Assembly (NCBI RefSeq): GCF_001570545.1
Contig: NZ_BBXD01000028.1
Location: 56,157-120,156, forward strand
Source of the DNA: Herbidospora mongoliensis
GTDB taxonomy: Bacteria; Actinomycetota; Actinomycetes; Streptosporangiales; Streptosporangiaceae
Reading direction: 5' to 3'
DNA length: 64,000 nt
Numbering within the stretch: the stretch's first letter is position 1; each line of letters begins with the position of its first letter. Positions 18,639-27,800 of this stretch are shown piece by piece. The notes beneath the pieces are model-generated. The model saw nothing but the letters and a program-made list of their open reading frames with translations, did not search any database and had not been told where the DNA came from. Made by a program: the position numbers and the translations under genes.

Positions 18639-19058
18639 TCACAACAGTGCCACGACGACGGCGTCGCCGTTCTTCGCGCAGCGGGAGAAGAAGTCCCACA
18701 GGTCGGCGTAGTGGAGGCGGTAGAAGGTCTCGTCGTCGTTGCCCGGATAGACGCCGGTCATGGCGGGGCCGTCGTAGGTCAGCACTCCGGGGAGTGATTC
18801 CGCGACGATCGCGACCTGTTCCGGGGACAGGTAGCGCGGCTGGCCGTAGGCGAAACCGTGGCCGGATTCCAGGGGCGTACCGCCGAAGATGACGTTGATC
18901 GGCAGGTCGCCGAGCAGGTGCGCGAGCCCGTCCCAGGCCTCGCCGATGTTGAGGCCGCGTTCGACGTCCTCCATGATCTCGTCGATCCGCTGAGGCCACC
19001 GCAGGAGCGTGTCGATCTCCTCCGGCCGCACGTTGAGGTACTGGCAGGTGATTCCCAT
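18639..19058 (-). CDS. DUF1877 family protein
   Basis: The ATG at 19058 was chosen because the family starts with an MGITCQYLNV-type strand; a longer frame to 19118 adds an unlikely Arg-rich leader. The 139-residue product continues with RPEEIDTLLRWPQRIDEIM, DGLAHLLGDLP and a late LWDFFSRCAKNGDAVVVALL, all typical of DUF1877 (YfbM-like) proteins of unknown function. It is coupled to the downstream methyltransferase with a 2-nt gap. The gene at 6582-6914 looks like a shorter relative. Confidence 0.85.
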   Translation of the reverse strand: MGITCQYLNVRPEEIDTLLRWPQRIDEIMEDVERGLNIGEAWDGLAHLLGDLPINVIFGGTPLESGHGFAYGQPRYLSPEQVAIVAESLPGVLTYDGPAMTGVYPGNDDETFYRLHYADLWDFFSRCAKNGDAVVVALL

Positions 19059-19090
19059 GCGGTGGATGCTCCCGGGCGTAGGGTCGGCGA

Positions 19091-19705
19091 ATGGGACGAA
19101 TCGAGAACGCCAAGACACTGTACGAGCAGGCCGTCTTCCACGGGACCGAAGACGCCCTCGACCAGGCCGACCTGGCGTTGGACAGCCTCGAAGCCGACCT
19201 CATGCTCGCCCGCGGCCGCGTCACCCACGCCCGCTTCCTGGCCGGTGAGGGGCCCGGCGACGTCACCGCGTTCGAGCGCGCCGTGGACCTCTACAACGCG
19301 TTAGGGGATGTCCGGGGTGAGGCCGAGTCGCTGTTCTGGATCGGCATCTTCCACCAGGTCGTCGGCCAGGAGGACGACGTGGCGCGGCCCTTCTTCGAAC
19401 GCGCCCGCGACCTGGCGACCGAGGTCGGCGACCGGGAGACGCTGGCCTACACCCTGCGGCACCTGGCCTTCGCCTCGAAGGGCACTCCGGCGGCCAGGGA
19501 GCTGCTGGAGGAGTCGACCCGGTTGCGGCGTGAGCTGGGGTTCCTTCCCGGGGTGGCGGCGAACCTGCTCGGGCTGGCCTACGTGGCGCGGGACGAGGGC
19601 CGCCCCGGCGACGCGGCCGAGCTGGTCGCGGAGGCCCGCGAGGCGGCCGAACAGTCGGGCGCCGACCGGGTGCTGAAGTGGGTGGACGACTTCGAATCGT
19701 CGTGA
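19091..19705 (+). CDS. Tetratricopeptide-repeat protein
   Basis: This soluble 204-residue protein is almost entirely paired helices with TPR spacing: AFERAVDLYNALGDVRGEAESLFWIGIF, then ARPFFERARDLATEVGDRETLAYTLRHLAFA, then a LLEESTRLRRELGFLPGVAANLLGLAYVA repeat and a final AEAREAAEQSG helix. It is likely a protein-interaction scaffold. It is divergent from the DUF1877 gene with 32 bp between starts and ends directly against the stop of the convergent gene. Confidence 0.82.
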   Translation: MGRIENAKTLYEQAVFHGTEDALDQADLALDSLEADLMLARGRVTHARFLAGEGPGDVTAFERAVDLYNALGDVRGEAESLFWIGIFHQVVGQEDDVARPFFERARDLATEVGDRETLAYTLRHLAFASKGTPAARELLEESTRLRRELGFLPGVAANLLGLAYVARDEGRPGDAAELVAEAREAAEQSGADRVLKWVDDFESS

Positions 19706-20767
19706 CTACCCGATGAGGAAGGCCGTGAGGGCCTGGCCCTCCTCGGCCACGGCGTCGCGCTCGGCCAGGGAGAAGTCGCGCAGCGGGGTGACGTCCAGAG
19801 CGCCGTCCTTGACGGTCCAGGTCGCGGACACCCGGCCGTCGACCAGGACGACGCGGATGCCCGCGACCGACAGGTTCCGGTGGGCGTCGTCGACGATCCG
19901 GGTGCGGTCGTCGTAACCGAGGAGCGCGTTGTCGAACGCCGGCAGGAACCGCACCGGGGCGGGTGTGCCGGGATCGGGGCGCGGCGCGTCGGGAAGGTCG
20001 AGGAGTTCCCGGCCCCGCTCGTCGCGGAAGGAGACCAGCTCGTCGCGTACCGAGGCGACTGCGGCCGGTAGGCCCGCCAGTCCGCACCAGGCGCGCAGGT
20101 CGGCCGTGGCGGCCGGGCCGTACGCGGCCAGATAGCGCAGCACCAACGTCCGGCCGACCGGGTCCGCGCCGTTCGGGGCGGGCGGGTCGAGCTCGCGGCC
20201 CAGCCAGAGGGAGAGCGGGACGTTGCGCACCCCCGCCTTGGCCCGCCACACGCCGCGCGGCGGCAACTGCCCCATCGGGATGAGCGCCGAGATCAGCATC
20301 TCGCCCAGCGCCCTCGGTTCGGTCGTCGGCCATCGCCCGGCCATCGCCCGCGTCAGCTCGGCCATCGCCCGTGGCTCGCCGTCGGCCATCAGCGCCCGGC
20401 CCGCCGCCGCGAGCTCGTCGAGATCGACCCCGGCCAGCTCCTTGCGGTAGACCCCGAGCACCTTCTGGCGCAGCATGCCGTCGTGCCGGGCCCGCCAGGC
20501 CACCACATCGTCGGCCGTGAGCAGGTGAACGGTGCGGCGCATGAGGTGGGTCCGCACGACGCTCCGCCCCACCAGCAGGTCAGAGAGCACGGCCGGGTCG
20601 AACGCGCGCAGCCGTGACCAGAGCCCGACGAACGGCTCCTGCGGCTCCTGCGCCTGCAGACCGCACAGATGCGCGACGGCGTCGAGGACCGGCAGGTCGG
20701 CGCGGTCGAGCAGCAGCTGCCGGGCGAGCGTCGCGCGGTTGAGCGCCCGGGTGTCGAGAACGGTCAC
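19706..20767 (-). CDS. HTH_42 winged-helix protein, AlkZ-like (putative DNA glycosylase)
   Basis: This 353-residue protein belongs by pattern to the winged-helix HTH_42/YcaQ-AlkZ superfamily. It has an early LARQLLLDRADLPVLDAVAHLCGLQAQEP and a late RFLPAFDNALLGYDDRTRI with a final strand-rich domain (GIRVVLVDGRVSATWTV). The QAQ tripeptide (Gln38 and Gln40) matches the catalytic Q-x-Q of AlkZ-type interstrand-crosslink or alkylpurine glycosylases. Activity is inferred from that motif. The GTG start lacks a well-spaced ribosome binding site. It is divergent from a TetR gene across 71 bp. Confidence 0.8.
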   Translation of the reverse strand: MTVLDTRALNRATLARQLLLDRADLPVLDAVAHLCGLQAQEPQEPFVGLWSRLRAFDPAVLSDLLVGRSVVRTHLMRRTVHLLTADDVVAWRARHDGMLRQKVLGVYRKELAGVDLDELAAAGRALMADGEPRAMAELTRAMAGRWPTTEPRALGEMLISALIPMGQLPPRGVWRAKAGVRNVPLSLWLGRELDPPAPNGADPVGRTLVLRYLAAYGPAATADLRAWCGLAGLPAAVASVRDELVSFRDERGRELLDLPDAPRPDPGTPAPVRFLPAFDNALLGYDDRTRIVDDAHRNLSVAGIRVVLVDGRVSATWTVKDGALDVTPLRDFSLAERDAVAEEGQALTAFLIG

Positions 20768-20813
20768 CTTCTGACGGTGCCAGGCATTGCGGTCAGAATC
20801 TGTCCTCTCATTA

Positions 20814-20829
20814 CATTACACTTGTAATG
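20814..20829. promoter_or_regulatory. TetR-type operator CATTACA-2-TGTAATG
   Basis: A 16-bp inverted repeat with 7-bp arms lies between the divergent AlkZ-like and TetR genes. It overlaps an upstream in-frame ATG at 20827, which supports the later start at 20839 for the TetR gene. An extra CATTAC half-site lies at 20809-20814. Confidence 0.65.
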
Positions 20830-20838
20830 GAGGTGGAG

Positions 20839-21411
20839 ATGCGAGAACGGTGGATGCCCGATGCGCGCCGCACCGCGGTCGCCGACGCGGTGGGACGGCT
20901 CCTGATGCGCGGCCACGGCACGTTTCCCGGCATGCGGGAGATCGCCGCCGAGGCCGGGGTGACGACCGGAGCGCTGCAACACCACTTCAGCACCAAGGAC
21001 GACATGCTCCTGTTCGCGCTGGAGCACCACTGCCGACGCTGCGCCGACCGGCTCAGGGCCAGGTCGGGAACAGGCGCGCGCTCCCCGCGTCAGGTGCTGT
21101 CGGCGATCGTGATAGAGCTGCTTCCCCTCGACGAGGAACGCGCCGCCGAGACGAGTGTGGCCAAGGCGTTCGTCTCACGCGCCACGACCGATCCGGGCTT
21201 CGCCGCGCACTACCGCGCGCAGCGCGAGATCCTGCTCGATCTGCTCGGCCGGCAGTTCGAGCGTGCGGGCGTCCCCGACCCCTCGGCCGCCGCCACGATC
21301 CTGTCGCAGGTCATCGACGGTATGCGCACCGACTGCCTCCTCCTCGGCCCGGACGCCGTCCAGGTCGACGCCGTCCTCGATCGGTTACTCAACCACCGGG
21401 ATACCGCATGA
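20839..21411 (+). CDS. TetR-family transcriptional regulator
   Basis: The ATG at 20839 is preferred because GGAGGTGGAG directly precedes it; the ATG at 20827 lies inside the operator. The 190-residue product has the TetR HTH (GMREIAAEAGVTTGALQHHFSTKDDMLLFAL) and a C-terminal domain typical of AcrR/BetI-like members (ILSQVIDGMRTDCLLLG). It is coupled to the SRPBCC gene by an ATGA overlap, so both are expected to be autoregulated through the CATTACA operator. Confidence 0.88.
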   Translation: MRERWMPDARRTAVADAVGRLLMRGHGTFPGMREIAAEAGVTTGALQHHFSTKDDMLLFALEHHCRRCADRLRARSGTGARSPRQVLSAIVIELLPLDEERAAETSVAKAFVSRATTDPGFAAHYRAQREILLDLLGRQFERAGVPDPSAAATILSQVIDGMRTDCLLLGPDAVQVDAVLDRLLNHRDTA

Positions 21412-21839
21412 AAAGTGTCGAGTTCAGCACCACGACCACCCTGCCCGCCGCGCCCGGGGACGTCTACGAGCACCTGGCCGACCCTGACAACCACGTCGGC
21501 CTGTCCCCGCTGGTCGTGGAGGTCCGCGACATCCGCCGCGAGGCGGCCGCGGTGCGCTTCACTGCGGTCGAGCGATTCGCCTTCGGGCCGCTGCGCCGCG
21601 ACAACGTCATCGAGGTGACCCTGCGGCTGGGCGAGGGCGCCATCACCGGCGACGTGGTCAGCCCCGGCGGCGTCCGGGTCGATTGGGGTTACCACATCGA
21701 CGCCGTGCCCGGCGGGACCCGGGTGGTCGACCACTATCGGCTGTCGGCGCCCTTCGGGCTGCTGCGGTTCGCGATGGGCCAGGCGAAGAAGGTGCAGGTC
21801 GCGCGGGGCCGGGAACTGACCCGCCGGTTCGAGGCCTGA
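21408..21839 (+). CDS. SRPBCC-family (polyketide-cyclase/START-like) protein
   Basis: This 143-residue protein has the helix-grip start VEFSTTTTLPAAPGDVYEHLADPDNHVGLSPLV, then VRFTAVERFAFGPL and a final long helix (FGLLRFAMGQAKKVQVARGREL). It likely binds a hydrophobic small molecule. It overlaps the TetR stop and is followed by a strong hairpin, making a two-gene unit with TetR as probable sensor. Confidence 0.85.
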   Translation: MKSVEFSTTTTLPAAPGDVYEHLADPDNHVGLSPLVVEVRDIRREAAAVRFTAVERFAFGPLRRDNVIEVTLRLGEGAITGDVVSPGGVRVDWGYHIDAVPGGTRVVDHYRLSAPFGLLRFAMGQAKKVQVARGRELTRRFEA

Positions 21840-21844
21840 AACGG

Positions 21845-21881
21845 CGGTGCCGCGCCCGCAGGAGAGGCGGGCGCGGCACCG
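21845..21881. terminator. Bidirectional hairpin terminator
   Basis: A 15-bp perfect GC-rich stem (21845-21859 with 21867-21881) has a 7-nt loop. It lies between the convergent SRPBCC gene and the giant secreted protein gene, 5 bp after one stop and 7 bp from the other. Confidence 0.8.
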
Positions 21882-21888
21882 GTTCCGA

Positions 21889-24800
21889 TTACAGGGATTC
21901 GTTGCGGGTGAAGCGGAACAGGGCGGTGTGCGACGCGGCGGCTCCCTCCCCCGCGTCGACGTGGAGCGTCAGGCACTTGTCGAGGTAGGACGCCGGGGTG
22001 CGCCAGATCACCTGGTAGCTGCCGTTCCCGAGGACCTGGAGCTGTGACGCGCCCTCGGCGGGCACCCGCTCCTGGCTCATGGGCCGGCCCGTCTGGCAGT
22101 CGAGGGGGCTGACGGTCAGCGCGGCCGTGGTGAGGCCGTTGACCGGGGCGCCGGCCGCGTCGGTCAGCCGCCACTTGATCTGGATGCCCTGGCCGGCCTT
22201 CGCCGTGTTGACGACCCCGTCGTTCTTGACCGGCGCGGCGAAGCCGGTGAAGACGTACACCACCTTGTAGTTCGCCGACACCGGCGCAGTGACGTTGCCC
22301 TCGTTGTCCTTCGCCCCGGCGCAGGTGGCCGTGTAGACCCCCACCCCGGCGGGCGTTCCGCCGGTGAGCGTCAGCGTGGCCTGGGTGGCCACGCCGGAGC
22401 CCCGGTCGACGGTGACGCACGTGGCCGCGGGCACCGAGTGCAGGCGGTAGGTCGCGCCGTCGGCGACGCCGGTGACGCCGACCTGCGGTCCGGCCGCGTC
22501 GGGGCCGGACCATCGGACGTCGAGCGTCTTGGTCACGCCGTCGGCGACGGCCCGGCCGCCGTGGTCCTGGAGCAACGGATCCACCACGACCTTCACCTCG
22601 CCGGAGCGCTTCTCACCCGTGAACCGGAACTTCATGGCCAGCTTCTCGGCCGGGTAGGGGTGACCGGCCGGAGGAAGTTGCGGGGACACGGCGGTCCACT
22701 GGCCGCCCACGGACGCGCCGTCGGCGGTGGTGACCGTGAGCGCGCCGGAGAGCGCCTGGGTGACCCGGGTCGGCTGGGTCATGGTGACCGTGAGACCCTC
22801 GCCGTCGGCCTCGATCTCGTCGACCTCGGCCAGATCGGCGCGGAGCAGGCTGACGTCGACGTCGGTGTGCGGGGGCAGCACCTTGAGCGCCCTGGACTCG
22901 GCCGGCAGGTAGCCGTTCTTGGTGTAGACGACCTTCCACCAGCCCTCGGGCACGTCCCAGCCGTAGCGGCCCTCGTCGTCGGTGATCTGCGGGTTGAGGT
23001 CGCCGTAGACCGACGCGTCGTACACCTGCCAGGGGCCTTCCGGCGCGGACGCGCGGAGCAGGGTCGCGGTGACCCCGGCGACGCGGCGCTCGTCGAGACC
23101 CTCGTAGAGGTAGCCGGAGGGGTCGAAGCGGTAGTCGATGTCGGCGTCCGGCCGGGGGCCGTGCGGGTCGCGGTAGGAGGTGTCCCGTTCGGGCCACCGG
23201 CAGTCCTGGTCGCTGTTCATCTGGCGGCGGAGTGCCTCGATGTCGTTGTTGAGCGGGACCTCCATGGCCTTGCCGATGCCCCAGGTCACCGCCCAGACCG
23301 CGACGGTGCCAAGGCCGAAGGTGGCGGGGGCGAGCGCCAGGCCCACGACGGCCGACACGCCGTTGTAGACGTCGAGCTGGATGGCCCGCTGCATCAGCCG
23401 CTTCAGGGCGTTGCGGTAGATGTCGCCCTGCGCCCCGTCGTTGCACTTGTTGGCCATGTTCATCATCGTGTTGAGGTCGGCGTACTTGCCGTCGCCGGTC
23501 CACGCCGAGTTGAGGGAGTCGGCGTTGGTGACGTTCCAGAAGGACTTCCTGAAGACGACCCGGGCCGCTCCGTTGACGAACCCGGCGGCGTTCAGCGACT
23601 TGACCAGCGGCGCGTTCGGCGACTGGCTCCGCAGCACGCCGATGTCGACGATCGCCGCCACCTCGCCGGTGTAACGCCCGGTCGTGGAGATCGCCAGGGG
23701 ATCGGTCCCCGACAGGACGGGCCCGTAGACGGGCACCCCGGAGGCGGAGGCCGCCTTGATCGCGTCGGCGTCCGGCTCGTAGTCCGGCAGCGGCTCCACG
23801 ATCAAGGTGAAGCGTCCCTGCGCGGCCGGGCCCAGCTTCGGCACGGGGACGGTGAACTCCTGGCTGACGGCGTCGCCGTCGGTCACCGGGGCTTCGATCA
23901 CCGCGGTCTGCGGGTCGAAGAGCCCGTCGGCCGGGCCGGGCGCCGCGGGGAGCGGCAGCAGCGGCCGGTCCTGCTCCGCCGCGTAGGCGATCGTCAGGTC
24001 GCCGACCTCGGCGGCCTGCGTCTTGGTCGTCACGCTGAAGACGTTCTCCTGGCCGGCCACCGGCGTGAGGGGAAGATCCAGCGTCCCGAGCCGCGCCCGG
24101 GGGCCGCCGACCGGGCCGCTGAACTCCGCCCGGACGGTGACGGCCTGGGACGGGTTCCACACCCAGGGGAACCGCGCCACGCCGTCGGCCGGGTGGAAGG
24201 TCCTGGTCACTCCCGTCTGGGACATCGTCACCGTCTCCAGCGTGCTGGCGTACGGATCGACGACCACGGTCACCGGGTCGGACGCCAGCTCCACCGTGCC
24301 GACGGTGGCGGCGGCCCGAAGGACGTGCCGCACCGCCTCGTCTCCGGCGCCGAGGTCCACGATGGCGTTCCACCGCCCGCCGTCGCCGGCGTCGGCCTCC
24401 GCGATCACGGTGTCACCGTCGCGTACGACGACACGCGCACCGGCGGACGCCAGCCCCGAGGCGATGAACCGCCCGGTCTGGCTGGACGCCGGCGCCAGCA
24501 GCGTGACCATCCCCACCCGGACCCCGGCCGATCCCAGGTGTTCGGTGAGATCGTCGGAGGTCGCCGCCAGGGAGAAGGGCAGCTCTCCCCCGGCCGTCCC
24601 CGGGGCGCGGACGTACACGTCGACCGTGCGCGTCCGCGCCGCCGGGAGCGGGATCACGACGGTGTTCCCCTCGCGGGTGACCGCCACCGGCTTCCCGTCC
24701 CGCAGCACCGCGTCGTCGGGGACCGTGACGCCCGGAGGGATCGTCAGCCGGGCGCTGCCGCTCCGCGTGGGGTTCTGGAATTCGATGTCGGCGCGCAGGT

Positions 24801-27800
24801 GGGCCAGCCCGCCCGGGAGCACGGCGTCGGTGACGGCGCCGAACCCGCTGTGTTCCCCGCGGATGAGTGTGGACTGCGCGCCGAGCCGCAGGTCGCCGAG
24901 GTCGAGTTGCTCGCCCGCCGCGACCGTCACGAGCCGCTGGACGGAACCGCTGAGCCTGTCCTTGCAGGCGACCACGGTGAGCACGTACGTGCCCGCGGCG
25001 GGCGCGGAGATCCGCAGCCCGGGACCGGCGAAGTTCGAGACAGCCGAGGTGTCCTCGCCGTCGATCTGCGAGCAGGTGCGGCCGGCCCGGGGAGTGCCGT
25101 CCGGTTCGAGGATGCGCGCGGTGATCCTGGACGTCTCGCGGATCTCCACGGTCACCGGAACGTCGGGCGAGTCGCCCGTGACGACCTCAGCGCACGCCTT
25201 GCTCAGGCCCCGCCAGGCGCCGTCGGCGCAGAAGGTCACCGTCGAGCCGGGAGGCACGTCGACCGGGACCTCGCCGGTCCAGGCGACGATACGTCTGCCA
25301 CCGGCCAGGATCACGGGCTGGAAGGGGCCGGCCGTCTCGGTGTCGAAGAACTGCTCGGTCTGGTCGCCGTCCATCGAGACCGTCACCAGCTTCGGCCGTA
25401 CGACATAGCCGGACACGTCGGGGAAGACCAGCTCCACCGGAGTGGCGGGGTCGACCTCGGCCTCGGCCGTCGTCTGCCGGGCGCGGGTGGCCGACGCCAC
25501 GGTCCGCGTTCCGCCGCCGAACACCTGGGCCGACCACGTGCCGTCGGCGGCCGTCTCGACGCGCGTGGGCACCCCGACCCCGCCAATCGTCTGCCGCACC
25601 GTGACCGCCGCCCGGAGCGGGCGGCCGTCGTCGTCCTTGACCGTGCCGCGCACGGTCACCTCGGGCAGCGCGCCGACGGTCACCGCGAGCGCGTTGTCGC
25701 CGGGCACCAGGGTCACGGTCCTGTCCGCGGCGGCGGCCAGGCCGTAGGTCGCGAGCGTCTGCACGGGCACGGTGATCTTGGCGGTCACGCCGGTGCCCGC
25801 GTCGAGGGTGCCGAACGTCACCCGCCCGTTCCCGTCGGTACGACCCGACCTCGGCCCGATCCGGGTGGTGAGCACGACCGGAACCTCGGCCAGCGCCTCG
25901 TTACCCGGACGGCGCAGCGTCAGGGTGAGGGACGCCGGCGCGTGCGGCGCGACGGTCACGTCCACCGCCTGCCCGGAGGCGACCGTCACCGTGCGAGGCG
26001 CGGTGCCGTCGAGGCCGTCGGAGCGTCGCGTGGTGATCACGTAATCGGGGGCCGGGACGACCGGCACGATGAGAGTGCCGTTGGCCTTCAACTGGGTCAC
26101 GTACCCCGTGCCGGTGGTGCCGCTCCACACCTGGAGGCGCACACCGTCGGGCTCCCCGCCGGGGACGGTGACGCCGACCCGGGCGAGGCCGCCGACCGTG
26201 GCGGGCAGGCCGGTGACCGGGTTGGAGAGCGAGTGGCCCGCGCCGTCGGCGAGCCGCATCGTGCCGGAGACGATCTCGGTCACGCCTTCCGGCAGCGGCC
26301 ACGAGCCGCGATACCGCCCGGCCCGCTCCTCCGCGAGCGGCACCGTCACCGGCTTGGCCGGGTCGTCGGCGGTGCGCACGACGAGGTCGGCGGTGGCGGT
26401 GAAGCCCGCCGCGCCGACCAGCGCGAAGGTGGCCTCGCGGCCGAGGGCGAGCACGGTCGATCCGGCGACCTTGGGCAGGTTGGCGGCCGTCTCGGTGACG
26501 GCCAGCCTGTCGACGCGCACCTGGGCGTCCTTGGTCAGCCGGAGCTGCTCGGCGCCGCGCAGCACCGCGACCGCGTAGGTGTATGTGGTGTCGGCGGCGA
26601 CCGTCGTGTCGTCATAGGAGGTCGCGTCAGCGGCCAGGTCGGCCAGCGTGACGCCGTCGCGCAGCACCCGGTAGCCGGTCAGCCCGGTCGTGTCCGACGC
26701 CTCCCACTGGAGACGCACCCGCGCGCCGGGCCCGGCCACCGCCGAGAGCGGGGCCTCCCCGGGCGGGACGTCTCCCAGCAGGGTGACGCTCGTGGTCAGC
26801 GGGGCCGAGGCCCGGCCGTCCGCGTCCCTGGCGACGACCGCGATCTCCACGGTTGAGCCGGGGGTGAGCCCGGACGGCGTCGCCTGCGTGGCGGGCGCGG
26901 TCACGGTGGCGACCTTGGCTCCGTTCACGCTCACGTCGTAGGTCTTCACCGTGGCGCTCGCGGCCGGCCAGGAGAGGGCGACGCTGGTCGTGCCGGGTTC
27001 GGCGGTCAGCGCGGCGTCCTGCGGCCAGGAGGGCGCGGGGGCGTCGGCGGGGACGGCGCGGTAGAGGTGCGAGGGCTGCGGTTCGTCCGTGCGAGGTGCG
27101 GTGAACGCGGTGCTCATGGACATGAAGGCCAGGGTGGCGGCGTCGCCGCTGATGGCCCACGAGTTCACGAAGTCCGGGAACGTGGTCGACTCGCCGAGGA
27201 CGGGGTCGGCGATCCGGCCGTCCAGACCGGGGCTGGCCAGCGCGGGAGCCCGGCCGGCCTGGGCCGGCTGTGCCCACAGCGCGCCCGAGCGCCGGAACGC
27301 GACGGTGGCGCCGTCCGCGCTGAGCCGCGCGGTGGCGGGCAGGTCGTCGAAGGCGAAGCCGGCGTCGCCGGAGACGTACGGCGCCTTGGCCGAGGCCTCC
27401 AGCGTCACATCGGCCGACGGGCCGGTGACGAGGTCGGCCACGACCACCCCCGCGCCGACGCCGCCGAAGGCGGTCCGGCGTCCCGACTGGTCTAGGTTGG
27501 GGAACCAGGCCAGGTGCTGGGTCTGGGTCAGCTCGCGCTCGCCGGGCAACCGGTCGCCGGAGGCGGCGTCGAAGCGGAGCAGCACCCGCTGGGCCCCACT
27601 TTCCACGTTGACCGCGAGGACCTTCCCGTCACCGGACAGGGCGAAGTTCCGCACGTCGGGCCGCTGCCCCACGAGGTCTTCCGGCCGGACGACATGCGGC
27701 ACCGGCGCGGCGTCGGCCGCCAGTGTCACCAGCAGCACGCCCTCCGGCGAGCCGATGTGGTCGTATTCGGGCAGCGGCAGCGAGAGGCCCACGGCCAGAC

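Noticed and set aside
22438..26856. 1472-codon open frame antisense to the giant secreted protein
   Set aside because: It mirrors codon-position GC bias of the real gene and encodes low-complexity Arg/Gly/His sequence.
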